Assembly (NCBI RefSeq): GCF_012958305.1
Contig: NZ_JABBYO010000011.1
Span: 124,001 to 188,000 of the forward strand
Reading direction: 5' to 3'
DNA length: 64,000 bases
Source: Tautonia rosea
Lineage (GTDB): Bacteria; Planctomycetota; Planctomycetia; Isosphaerales; Isosphaeraceae
Both the position numbers and the translations under genes were made by a program. Under the pieces are notes generated by a model that searched no databases, was not told where the DNA came from, and worked only from the letters and a program-made list of their open reading frames with translations. Below are positions 15,565-23,823 of the stretch, piece after piece (positions within the stretch are counted from its first letter, which is position 1; the number at the start of each line of letters is the position of its first letter).

Positions 15565-17067
15565 TCAGACACGCGCCGTGGTCCGGGGTTCAAGAGGTTC
15601 GAGACTAAAGGAGAAGCCCTCTCCCTTGACGGCGGAGGTGCTGGTCAAGGGGGCTCGGGAGCGCGCGGGAGCGCCGTCTACCTCGAAGCTGCCCGGGCAT
15701 CGGCACCAAAGGGCGTCGGCCTGGCGAAACAACACGATCGGCTGATCGAGTTTCGGGGCCGCGATGTGGCATTGCCGGGTCGGCCCGATCAGGCAAGACT
15801 GGGCCATGAGCAAGACGCCGTCGATGGCCATCGGCGGGCGATGGCGGCTCATGAGGCGAAGGGTCGCGGTCGCACTGATGGGGCTGGGGCGTCGGAATTC
15901 GAGCTCGACGTTGGCTCCGAGGCGGATCAGGTCGCCATCTCGCAAGGGGGCGGAGTCGATCGCCCGGCCGTTGACAAACGTCGGTTGCAGGGCGCGCAGG
16001 GTGTAATGTTCGCCGTCCCGGACAATGACGGCATGACGTCGGGCCAGGTCGGCCAGCAAGGGGAGGTCGGCGGTGCTGTCGGGCCCGGCGCGACCGATGG
16101 TGATTTCGTCATCGAGGCAAACGAGGTAGCCGCCGATCACATCCGCCCAGAGCAACAACCGGCCATGCGGCCCCCCAAGACGCGAAGGGGGGCGTTCGGT
16201 CACAGGAGCAGGAGACGGCGAAACGGAATCGGCCAGGGTGCGATCGTCGAGGAAGCGGATGTCGGCCGTTCGGGGACCGTTGGCCGTCGAGGAGCGCGGG
16301 GGCAAGGTCGGAACTCGGGGGCCGATCGCGCCAATCTGCTGCCAGGCCCGGCTGCGCGCCTGTCGGGCGGCGGGATGGTCGGGGACGGTCTGGAGGAGGT
16401 CCTCGGCGGCGGCGAGGATCGCCGGCCACTGGTTCGGAGTGTCGGCCAGGGCTCGATAGAAGCGGTCGGCCTTGGCCGAGGCGGTCTGCTGGCGGGCTTC
16501 CAGCTCGCGACGATACGCACCAAGGGCACTCGTCGCGTCGTCATCGGCAAGACGAGCGGCGCGATCGAGGAGTTCGAAGGCCAGGCCGAACTCGCCGCGA
16601 CGGGCCTCGGTCCGGGCCACTTTCCAGGCCTCGGCCGCCTCTCGGAGACGGTGGAGCGTGGGGCTGTTGAGCTTGCGACCGGCCAGCGCGTCGAGCCGCT
16701 CGACGACCCGGTCGGGCTCTCCGGCGATCAGGTCGGTCCGAAGATCGCGGGCCACGCGATCGCTCAGTTTCGACCGGCACGAGGCGAGCAGATCGGGAGC
16801 CGCGCCGAAGGATTCGGCCGTGGCGAGATCGGCCAAGGCACCGTCGAGGTCGTCGGCCTCGGCGCGTCGGGAGGCGCGTTGGACCAGTTCCTTGGCCCAC
16901 TTGCCGCGAAGAACGATGGCCTGGCGGTACTCGGCCACATCGGCTCGGGAGGCCAGCGCGAGCGCCTCGTCGAGCCGGCCGGCCCGGGCCGACTCCTCCG
17001 CCTGCTTCAAGACGACTCGCCAATGTCCCAACATGGTGGAGTTGCCGCCCTGGTTGACGTTGCCCAT
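15565..17067 (-). CDS. FHA domain protein with helical repeat N-terminus
   Basis: A 500-residue cytoplasmic protein. The first 260 residues are alpha-helical and rich in Ala, Arg and Leu with TPR-like periodicity (AEESARAGRLDEALALAS, AEADDLDGALADLATAESF). A Pro/Ser linker follows. Residues about 325-400 form an FHA domain: IGR in DEITIGRAG, LLADLARRHAVIVRDGE, FVNG in PTFVNGRAI, LRDGDLIRLG. This is the phosphothreonine-binding fold, with the conserved Arg, His and Asn positions visible. A second beta-rich region at the C-terminus may be a degenerate FHA-like module. The start has AGGA about eight bases upstream. It is transcribed directly ahead of a membrane kinase, so binding of the phosphorylated kinase or its substrate is a fair inference. 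Confidence 0.85.
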   Translation of the reverse strand: MGNVNQGGNSTMLGHWRVVLKQAEESARAGRLDEALALASRADVAEYRQAIVLRGKWAKELVQRASRRAEADDLDGALADLATAESFGAAPDLLASCRSKLSDRVARDLRTDLIAGEPDRVVERLDALAGRKLNSPTLHRLREAAEAWKVARTEARRGEFGLAFELLDRAARLADDDATSALGAYRRELEARQQTASAKADRFYRALADTPNQWPAILAAAEDLLQTVPDHPAARQARSRAWQQIGAIGPRVPTLPPRSSTANGPRTADIRFLDDRTLADSVSPSPAPVTERPPSRLGGPHGRLLLWADVIGGYLVCLDDEITIGRAGPDSTADLPLLADLARRHAVIVRDGEHYTLRALQPTFVNGRAIDSAPLRDGDLIRLGANVELEFRRPSPISATATLRLMSRHRPPMAIDGVLLMAQSCLIGPTRQCHIAAPKLDQPIVLFRQADALWCRCPGSFEVDGAPARSRAPLTSTSAVKGEGFSFSLEPLEPRTTARV

Positions 17068-17630
17068 GGGGGTGTCCTGTTCGCCTGCCTCTGCCCAGAC
17101 CTGCCTGGCCCGTTGCGTCCGTCACCGAGTCGGGCCAGGCCAGGCGATTGGCCTGGATCAGCCTCAGGGCGGCTCGGCTTGGCCTGGCTTGGGGCAAGGC
17201 GGCCTCAATCGTCGCATCGGCCGGTTGACAGCGTGCTCGCGAGGTCCGCGATCCGCAACGCACGAAGGAAAGACCAAGAAAAAAAAGGGATCGGGGAACA
17301 TGCCGAGCCGGAGGCCCGATGGCTGCTTGGATCGGGTCGCGTGTGCTCGTGTCTCCTCGGGAAGTTATTCGTCACGCCGACCGATCAATTGCGAGGAATA
17401 TACGGTCGTTTCTCGAGTGGCAAGGCCCCAAAGGGAACGTCTTCGCGACCCGGGGGAAAATGCCACGGATCGAGGCGATTTTCGGCCTGCTGGCCCGCAA
17501 ACGGCGGAAACCCGAACCCGCGCGCCCCGGAAGGTTCGGGAAGACGCGCGGGCCGGGCCATTGCGATCGCCGAAGGAAGACCGATCCGGGCGAGCCCGGA
17601 TCGGCGAGCGAGCGGTCCGTGACTCAAGGG
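17068..17630. other. Intergenic region with short inverted repeats
   Basis: No convincing gene; the short frames here lack a credible start and product. Just upstream of the FHA gene is a cluster of CCTGGCC/GGCCAGG inverted repeats (17104-17111 with 17132-17139, and 17140-17145 with 17151-17156), followed by further GGCCTGG copies. These could form a leader structure. An A-rich run is at 17270-17287. Near the other end a hairpin follows the coiled-coil gene. Confidence 0.5.
17581..17604 (-). terminator. Hairpin after the coiled-coil gene
   Basis: A perfect 11-bp inverted repeat, CCGATCCGGGC / GCCCGGATCGG, separated by two bases. It lies 27 bp beyond the stop of the minus-strand coiled-coil gene. 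A pyrimidine-rich stretch (TCTTCCTTC) follows on that strand, but there is no true T-run, so termination is likely rather than certain. Confidence 0.5.
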
Positions 17631-18443
17631 TCAGGTGGCCGGGGTCGGCTCGGGGGTCGGGGTGAGGTTGAGGCTTTCGAGGGCCGACTCGACCTCGGAA
17701 GAGATGTCGCGGTCCGGGGCCACCTCAACCTTCACGCCCTGCTCGATGTATCGCCCTTCCAGCTCGGCCTTGCGGGCCATGATTTCGAGCTGCTTGTCCA
17801 GTTCGGCGATCGTCTTCTTGGCCTGGGACAAGGGGGTCGTGTCGAAGGTGAACTCGTTGCTCGACTGCTCCGCCTTGATCTGGGCCAAGCGGCTCTCAAT
17901 GGCCTCGATCTTGACCAGCAGGTCCTTCTTCTGGGCACTCATCTCGTCGAGGGCTCGCTGGATGGCGTAGGTCCGCTCGACCTTGGCCTTGAGGGTCTCT
18001 TCCAGGCTGTTGACCGTGTCCTGGGTCCGGTTGAAGGTGTCGAGGCGGCGGGCCAGATCGGCCTTGACCTCCTCAGCCGTGTAGGTGACGCCGCTGGTCA
18101 GTTGCAGGCGGCCCTTGTCGAGCCCTTCCTTCAGGGCGAGCATTTCCTTGCCCTGCGTCTCAAGGTTCCCCTTGGCCACCTGAATCTCTTGCTTCAGGGC
18201 GTCCACCTCAACCTGAGCACGAGCCAGCGACTCGATGCTCTCCATGATCGCCGGCTCCAGGGCGTCGACCTGCTGGCGAGCCTCGTCAATCTTGTACTCG
18301 ATGGGCACCTGCGACTGAGCCAGCGCCCGGGCCTGTTCGACGGCCGTCCGGGCATGATACTTGGCTGAGGTTCCGAACAGGAGCCCCAGCACCGCCACGC
18401 CCAGGCCAGCCCCGACGACCGCCTTCTTGACCGTCTTGCACAT
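17631..18443 (-). CDS. Membrane-anchored coiled-coil protein, unknown function
   Basis: A 270-residue protein with GAGGAG eight bases before its ATG. Residues 6-25 (KAVVGAGLGVAVLGLLFG) form one N-terminal membrane helix or uncleaved signal. From about residue 35 to 235 the sequence is almost uninterrupted heptad-like coiled coil rich in Glu, Lys, Ala and Leu (for example RLDTFNRTQDTVNSLEETLKAK). The C-terminus is acidic and Pro/Thr-rich (TPTPEPTPAT). The layout superficially resembles PspA/Spy-type or SMC-like envelope proteins, but no diagnostic motif is present. I do not recognise a family. A monocistronic transcript is likely, given the hairpin after it. Confidence 0.72.
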   Translation of the reverse strand: MCKTVKKAVVGAGLGVAVLGLLFGTSAKYHARTAVEQARALAQSQVPIEYKIDEARQQVDALEPAIMESIESLARAQVEVDALKQEIQVAKGNLETQGKEMLALKEGLDKGRLQLTSGVTYTAEEVKADLARRLDTFNRTQDTVNSLEETLKAKVERTYAIQRALDEMSAQKKDLLVKIEAIESRLAQIKAEQSSNEFTFDTTPLSQAKKTIAELDKQLEIMARKAELEGRYIEQGVKVEVAPDRDISSEVESALESLNLTPTPEPTPAT

Positions 18444-18690
18444 CTTCGTTACTCCTCGTAGATTCCCGAAACTTCGCTTCGGCGTTCGCTCAATGTCGAG
18501 TGATTCGGCCGTTTGGCCCGGTTGGTTCTGGCGGCTGGCCAGAGATGTCCGGTTGGAATCGGCCGCTCTACCAGGAATTCGGGCCTCAGCTCCGATTATT
18601 CGGGAAATCCGCGCTGAGGGAATCCGATCGGGCGAAAAATCAAGGAGGGAGGACCGCTGAGGTCAAGGGCCGGGCGGGGACGGCGTCGTC

Positions 18691-19680
18691 TTATTGAGAC
18701 GGGGACGGGGAACAGGGGGACGGAACCGAGCCCGAAGGGTTTCGTTGGTGAGAGCCTTCGGGGGAGAGCCCTTCGAGCGAGGCATCGGGATCGAGGCCGG
18801 CCTCGATCAGCAGCTCTCGGGCAAAGGCAAGCGCCGCGGGAGAGAGGGAGCGGTCGGCGAGCCAGGCCATGCCGGCATGGAAGGCCAGCCGAGGGGCGTT
18901 GAAGTGCAGGATGACGAAATCGCCGTGGGCGAGTTCGGATCGGACCATGTCGGGGTGGACCAGGGAGATCGCGTCCCCTTCTCGGATCATGGCCTTGATC
19001 ATGGTGACGGAGGTGGTGTCGATCTTGCGATGGGGCCGCTCGTGCCGCGAGGAGCCGGAGTCGAGCCAGTGGCGGATTGAGGGAGGAATGGGAGGGCCGA
19101 TGAGGGGATAGTCCTTCAGGACTGATCGCTCGGGCGATTTCAAGGTACTTAGCGGATGATCGGCGCGGCAGACCCAGATTCCTTCCTGGGGAGGGAACTC
19201 AATGACTCGAAATTCCTTCTGATCCCGAAGGTGCTCGACATTCGCAACGAACAGGTCGATTTGCCTGCGGCGAAGCAGTTCCGGCAAGACGTGCCAGTGT
19301 TCGACATGCAGGGTCAGGTGAAGCTGAGGGAAGCGCCGCATGACCCGCCCGACCACCGAGCCGAGCCAGACGTCGGCCACATACGCACCGGCACCGAGCG
19401 ACAGCTCTCCGTCTTCGAGATCGACATATTTTTTTACGGTGCGAGCCATTCCCTCGATCGTCTGGAGGACTTCCCGAGCGGACTGGGCGACCAGCTCGCC
19501 GAAGACGGTCGGGACGACGGTTTTCCCGTGCCGGTCGAACAGGCTGACACCCAGCTCGCGTTCGAGCTGTTGAATGCTTTTGGAGAGGGCCGGTTGGGTC
19601 AGATCCAGCCGTTCGGCCGCCCGGTGGTAATTCCCCACTTCGACCAGTGTCAGCACGTGGCGGAGCTGCCGCAGTTCCAA
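18691..19680 (-). CDS. LysR family transcriptional regulator
   Basis: A 329-residue LysR-type regulator. The winged helix-turn-helix is at about residues 2-60 (ELRQLRHVLTLVEVGNYHRAAERL, QPALSKSIQQLERELGVSLFDR). The effector-binding domain follows from about 90, with typical periplasmic-binding-protein-like strands (LSLGAGAYVADVWLG, IDLFVANVEH). I chose the TTG at 19680: AGGGG lies seven bases upstream and the family normally begins 'MELRQLR'. A longer frame opens at an ATG at 19764 but its extra 28 residues are unlike LysR proteins. It is divergent from the SnoaL-like secreted gene at 19923, the usual LysR arrangement, so that gene is the best candidate target. The effector is unknown. Confidence 0.9.
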   Translation of the reverse strand: MELRQLRHVLTLVEVGNYHRAAERLDLTQPALSKSIQQLERELGVSLFDRHGKTVVPTVFGELVAQSAREVLQTIEGMARTVKKYVDLEDGELSLGAGAYVADVWLGSVVGRVMRRFPQLHLTLHVEHWHVLPELLRRRQIDLFVANVEHLRDQKEFRVIEFPPQEGIWVCRADHPLSTLKSPERSVLKDYPLIGPPIPPSIRHWLDSGSSRHERPHRKIDTTSVTMIKAMIREGDAISLVHPDMVRSELAHGDFVILHFNAPRLAFHAGMAWLADRSLSPAALAFARELLIEAGLDPDASLEGLSPEGSHQRNPSGSVPSPCSPSPSQ

Positions 19681-19695
19681 GCCGGTACCCCTGGC

Positions 19696-19708
19696 TATCA
19701 GACTGATA
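19696..19708. promoter_or_regulatory. Candidate LysR box (T-N11-A dyad)
   Basis: The sequence TATCAGACTGATA has two 6-base arms around one central base and fits the LysR consensus T-N11-A exactly. It lies 16 bases upstream of the chosen TTG start of the LysR gene and between it and the divergent gene. By position it would suit autoregulation better than activation of the other gene. Confidence 0.4.
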
Positions 19709-19922
19709 AAGATCGAAAATCGAGTCGCTCTCTTCTTGTGCGGAAGACGCTGCAGACGTATCACTCATCGTAGCAGTTCGTGAATGCGATCTCCAGCAGT
19801 CACGTCAGCCACCTTTGAATAATCCGCAACCCCGCTCGATCGTCGAGGCGACCGGAACGAACTTCCGAGCGAAGCAACCCGAGCCGATCGGATCGCGTGC
19901 TCTGAGTGCGCCGAGGAATCTC

Positions 19923-20825
19923 ATGAAGTCATCAAACAGAGTGCTCGCGCTCGTCTTGGCCACCGTGGTCAGCGGTGGGGGGAGCGCCCCGGTTTCGGCA
20001 TGCCCGTCGGAAGCCGACGATCAAGGCGCCGTTCGGGCCGTGATGGAGTCGTTTGTCAAGGCGTTCAATGCTGCGGATCCGAAGGCCCTCGCGGCCCACT
20101 GGACCGCTCAGGGAGAGTACATTGACGAGGAGGGAGGGGTGATTCGGGGCCGCGAGGCACTGGAAACCGGGTTTACCGCCTTTTTCGAAGGAGCTCCCAA
20201 GGCTCAGGCCGAGGTTCAGTCGGACGCCTTGCGGTTTCTCTCCCCGGACGTCGCCGTGGACGAAGGGCGGGTGACGATCCGGTTTGAGGATGCTCGCGGG
20301 ACGACCCGAGCCTTTTACACTGCCCTGCTCTCCCGAGAGGAGGACCAGTGGCGTCTGGCATCGCTCCACGAGATGACCGACACGGGACCGTCGCTGGAGG
20401 AACTTGACTGGCTGGTGGGGGAGTGGAAGTCGACCGACCCGGCAGGCACCGAGATCGCGACCCGATACGCCTGGAATGCGACCAAGACGTTTCTGACCGG
20501 TCATTTCACGATGGAATTCGGCGATCGGACCCTGGATGGCGTGCAGATCATCGGGATCGATCCGGCGACCGGCGGCATTCGCTCCTGGACCTTCGAGGCC
20601 GAAGGAGGGGTCGGTGAGGCCAACTGGGAGCAGGACGATCCGGACCATTGGGTCTTCGTGGCCGAGGCGACCCTCGCCGACGGGGCCAGCTTGACGGCGA
20701 CCAACATCCTCCGTCGGATCGACGAGAACACCTTTACCCTCCAGTCCGTCGGTCGCGCGATCGACGAGCAAGAACTGCCGGATATGCCGCCGGTCAGGGT
20801 CTCTCGCGTGCCCCCGAAGCCGTGA
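19923..20825 (+). CDS. Secreted SnoaL-like (SgcJ/EcaC family) protein
   Basis: A 300-residue protein. The ATG at 19923 has GAGGA about five bases upstream and starts a signal peptide (VLALVLATVVSGGGSAPVSAC). The mature N-terminal half is a SnoaL/NTF2-like domain of the SgcJ/EcaC type: AVRAVMESFVKAFNAADPKALAAHW, then RGREALETGF and a beta sheet ending in EDQWRLASLHEM. The C-terminal half (from LDWLVGEWKS) resembles the calycin-like 'heme-binding/DUF1579' pattern (GEWKSTDPAGTE, TFLTGHFTMEFG, GVQIIGIDPATG). The combination is common in planctomycete exported proteins of unknown role. Possible catalysis or ligand binding cannot be assigned. It may be controlled by the divergent LysR regulator. 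Confidence 0.82.
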   Translation: MKSSNRVLALVLATVVSGGGSAPVSACPSEADDQGAVRAVMESFVKAFNAADPKALAAHWTAQGEYIDEEGGVIRGREALETGFTAFFEGAPKAQAEVQSDALRFLSPDVAVDEGRVTIRFEDARGTTRAFYTALLSREEDQWRLASLHEMTDTGPSLEELDWLVGEWKSTDPAGTEIATRYAWNATKTFLTGHFTMEFGDRTLDGVQIIGIDPATGGIRSWTFEAEGGVGEANWEQDDPDHWVFVAEATLADGASLTATNILRRIDENTFTLQSVGRAIDEQELPDMPPVRVSRVPPKP

Positions 20826-20891
20826 TCCGTTCCGCCAGCATCCCTCGACGTTGATCAACTCCGAGACACCACACACCAGGAACGGGCCATC

Positions 20892-22451
20892 ATGAGACGA
20901 TTCATCTCAAGACTCTCTGTGATCACACTCTGCCTTCTGTTCGTGACCGCCGAGGTCCAGGCCCAACGCGGCCGAGGTGGCGGCGGGATGCGCGGCGGAG
21001 GCGGAGGCGGAATGAGGGGCGGCGGCGGAGGCATGTCGCAACGCGGCGGCGGCGGGTTCAGTGGCGGAGGGATGCCCCAACGCGGCGGTGGTGGGTTCAG
21101 CGGCGGAGGCATGTCACAACGCGGCGGGATGCCCCAGGGGGGCGGATCGCCCCAGCGGGGAGGATTCGGCGGCGGCTTGCCCACGTCAAGCCAGTCCATG
21201 AGCCGAGGAACCGCCGCAACCGGTCCGTTTGGCGGTTCTGGAACAGGGCAGGCAACCTCCCGAAGCACGACCGGGCCCAGAGGAGGCCAGTTCCAGACGG
21301 GATCGGGATCGGGCAGCTACACCACGAACCGAGGCGGCACGATTGATTACGGCGGCGTGGGAGCCGGAGGGACGGGACCCGGCGGCGTCTCGGCGGGGAG
21401 AGGTGCCTACGGCATCCAGGGCACCACGGCTGGAGGGCGAGACTACACGAACTATGGCCGGGTCGGAGGGGTCTCCGGCCCCGGCGGCAATGCCGTCGCC
21501 GGCCGTTCGAATGTCGGGTCAGTGACCGGAGATCGCGGGACCGCCTATGGTGGCTCGCGAGGAGTGGCCGGAGTCGGCCCCGAGGGAGCGTTTGGCGGAA
21601 CGGAGCGCGCCGGTGTCGCCAGCGGAGAGCGGGGCACCATCGCCTCGGGAAGCCGCGCCGGATTTGCGACCGGCCCCGAGGGGACGATCGCGGGAGGGTC
21701 TCGGGGGGCCATCGCGGGCAACGAGTACGGGACCGTCGGCCGATCGCGAGGCACCTACTATGCGTCGTCCGGAGACCTGGCGGCGCGGGGTGACTATGCT
21801 CGGCGGGCCTATGTGGGAGCCCCTTACTTCACGCCGAACTGGATGGTCGGGTATCCCAACGCCTGGGTCGCCCCGGCCGCCATGGCAACCGCAGCCACCC
21901 TGAACTGGGCGACCCTGGCCACCTACTGCGGCTACCCGGCTCAGCCGGCCTACTACGACTATGGCGGCAATGTCGTCTACCAGGGCGACGCGATGTACAT
22001 CGACGGCAACGTCGCGGGAACTCCCGAGCAGTATGCCGATCAGGCGTCGGAACTGGCTGCGAGCGGCAGCGCGGCTCCGGCCGATCCGAACGCCGCGTGG
22101 CAACCGATCGGCGTGTTCGGCATCGCCCCGCCCGATGACGCCCCTCCCAACGAGTTCTTCCAGCTCGCCATCAATCCGCAGGGAGTCCTCCGGGGCAACT
22201 ATTACAACGCGATCGACGACACGGTGATTCCCATCGCCGGCGCAGTCGACAACACCACGTATCGGGCGGCCTGGTCGATCGGAGATCAACCGACACCCGT
22301 CTTCGACGTCGGCATCGCCAATCTGACCAAGGACGAAACCACCATGCTGATCCACGATCAGGAGGCCCAACCGATCCAGGTCACGCTGGTCCGCATGCCA
22401 CCGTCCTCGCCGGAGAATACACCGCAAGGGGGAGCCCCCTCCAACCCCTGA
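20892..22451 (+). CDS. Glycine-rich surface protein (mu-protocadherin-like of planctomycetes)
   Basis: A 519-residue exported protein with a signal peptide at 1-25 (LSVITLCLLFVTAEVQAQ). Residues 26-110 are Gly/Arg/Met/Gln low complexity with units such as GGGMSQRGG and FSGGGMPQRGG. About 110-290 contain Gly/Thr-rich imperfect repeats (GPGGVSAGR, GERGTIASGSR, GPEGTIAGGSR). The C-terminal 230 residues form a conserved-looking domain: YFTPNWMVGYPNAW, TLNWATLATYCGYP, YYDYGGNVVYQGD, WQPIGVFGIAP, EFFQLAINPQGVLRGNYYN. In planctomycetes this C-terminal domain is annotated as 'mu-protocadherin putative cell-surface protein'; the name comes from repeats and implies no cadherin function. Probably part of the cell wall or matrix. 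Confidence 0.78.
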   Translation: MRRFISRLSVITLCLLFVTAEVQAQRGRGGGGMRGGGGGGMRGGGGGMSQRGGGGFSGGGMPQRGGGGFSGGGMSQRGGMPQGGGSPQRGGFGGGLPTSSQSMSRGTAATGPFGGSGTGQATSRSTTGPRGGQFQTGSGSGSYTTNRGGTIDYGGVGAGGTGPGGVSAGRGAYGIQGTTAGGRDYTNYGRVGGVSGPGGNAVAGRSNVGSVTGDRGTAYGGSRGVAGVGPEGAFGGTERAGVASGERGTIASGSRAGFATGPEGTIAGGSRGAIAGNEYGTVGRSRGTYYASSGDLAARGDYARRAYVGAPYFTPNWMVGYPNAWVAPAAMATAATLNWATLATYCGYPAQPAYYDYGGNVVYQGDAMYIDGNVAGTPEQYADQASELAASGSAAPADPNAAWQPIGVFGIAPPDDAPPNEFFQLAINPQGVLRGNYYNAIDDTVIPIAGAVDNTTYRAAWSIGDQPTPVFDVGIANLTKDETTMLIHDQEAQPIQVTLVRMPPSSPENTPQGGAPSNP

Positions 22452-22665
22452 GCCCCCGGGCGAGGGGCCAAAACATACCCAGATCCATTGACCAGAGAAA
22501 TCATGCACCGCCTCCATCACAATTCCGTATGATGGCGGAACCGAGATTCTGAACGGAATGGCCCGAGTTCGGGTCGTCCGTTGAAAATCGAGCGTCGAGA
22601 CGAACGAAGCGGCTGAGGCGTGGAGCCTGAGCGGTTCATTGTTCTGACAGAGAGGATCTTTAATT

Positions 22666-23754
22666 ATGACTTCTGATTTACGAAGACTGGCTCTTGCCGG
22701 GCTGATGAGCCTGATGACGGCTTCGCTCGCCCATGCCCAGTACGGCATGTACGGGTGGAATGGTTGGGGGTCGACCACGGTCGGAGGCGACCGAGCGCGT
22801 GGAATGGGTGCCTATGCCGCCGGCGCGGGGATCTACAACGAGCAGACCGCCGAGGCTCGTGCGATCAACACCCAGACCAACATGAACCTGAATGAATATC
22901 TTTACGAGTCAGAGCAGATTCACGAACAGCAATACTATCAGAAGGTGGCCGCGCGGGAGGCTCGCACGCGCGAGGCAGGCCGCGAGATCCAGGACCGCCA
23001 TTTGAACAATCCGACGCCGGCGGATATCACGAGTGGCGATGCCGTCAATGCACTCTATCGATGGCTCTCGAACCCAAAGATCCCCTACGACCTCTTGCAC
23101 AGCGCCGGTGCCGACCTGACCCTGAGCGGTGACGAGGTGCGGAAGATTCCCCTGAACTCGGCGGCCCAGGGGGTGGTGGTTTCCATCGCTCGGCTGGCAG
23201 GCGAGGATCAATGGCCGGGCGTGCTTCGCGGAGAGCCCTTCGATACCCTTCGGAAGCGCTACACTGCCTTGGTTGAGGAAGTCCGAGAGCGTCCTGACGG
23301 GGAACCAGTCCCGGACGAGGCGTTCGATCAGGCCATCGCCCTGCTCGAACAGATGCGATCGGCGGCGAAAGCTCAGCTGCGAGGGCCTGATTTTGCCGCG
23401 GCGGAACGGTATCTGAAAGCGCACGTGGGCCTGCTCCAGATGACCCGGAAGCTCGATTTTCGGGACCAACTGGAACGTGCTCGGGACGTGAAGGAAGTTC
23501 CACTGACGAACGCGCTCACGTTCTTGCAGGTGCACAACCTTCAGTTCGGCAAGGCGGAAGGCCCGGACGAACAGGCCCTCTACCTCAATTCCATCTACCC
23601 GAAGCTGGCCGAGATGCGGAACCGCGTTCTGTCAATGTCCGGCGGGCCTCCCCCGGTGCCTCAGACCGATCCCTCGCAGGGGGCTCCCGCGGCGATGTTC
23701 GAGAACGTGCCGTGGGAGCAGATGACCGGCAGGGGGCAACAGCCCTCCCGGTAA
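22666..23754 (+). CDS. Secreted protein of planctomycetes, unknown function
   Basis: A 362-residue protein with a signal peptide (LRRLALAGLMSLMTASLAHAQ) and GAGG ten bases before the ATG. The mature N-terminus is Gly/Tyr/Trp-rich (YGMYGWNGWG), followed by a long helical part: Asn/Gln-rich at 60-85 (INTQTNMNLNEYLYESEQIHEQQYYQ), then charged helices up to about 330. No catalytic motif or named domain is recognised. It follows the mu-protocadherin-like gene by 214 bp on the same strand and both are exported, so they may share a structural role. A hairpin follows the stop. Confidence 0.65.
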   Translation: MTSDLRRLALAGLMSLMTASLAHAQYGMYGWNGWGSTTVGGDRARGMGAYAAGAGIYNEQTAEARAINTQTNMNLNEYLYESEQIHEQQYYQKVAAREARTREAGREIQDRHLNNPTPADITSGDAVNALYRWLSNPKIPYDLLHSAGADLTLSGDEVRKIPLNSAAQGVVVSIARLAGEDQWPGVLRGEPFDTLRKRYTALVEEVRERPDGEPVPDEAFDQAIALLEQMRSAAKAQLRGPDFAAAERYLKAHVGLLQMTRKLDFRDQLERARDVKEVPLTNALTFLQVHNLQFGKAEGPDEQALYLNSIYPKLAEMRNRVLSMSGGPPPVPQTDPSQGAPAAMFENVPWEQMTGRGQQPSR

Positions 23755-23783
23755 GTCGTCTCAAAAGGCGGCCGATCGGCGGT

Positions 23784-23809
23784 CGACACGCGCACCTTGG
23801 CGCGTGTCG
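23784..23809. terminator. Hairpin between convergent genes
   Basis: A perfect 10-bp inverted repeat, CGACACGCGC / GCGCGTGTCG, around a 6-base loop. It lies between the stop of the secreted protein gene (23754) and the stop of the aldehyde dehydrogenase gene (23824). There is no clear T-run on either side, so termination is inferred from position and stem strength. Confidence 0.55.
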
Positions 23810-23823
23810 GCTGTCGCTCGGTG

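Noticed and set aside
17385-17627. Minus-strand frame of 80 codons between the FHA and coiled-coil genes
   Set aside because: Weak start, Arg/Pro-rich product, overlaps the terminator hairpin.
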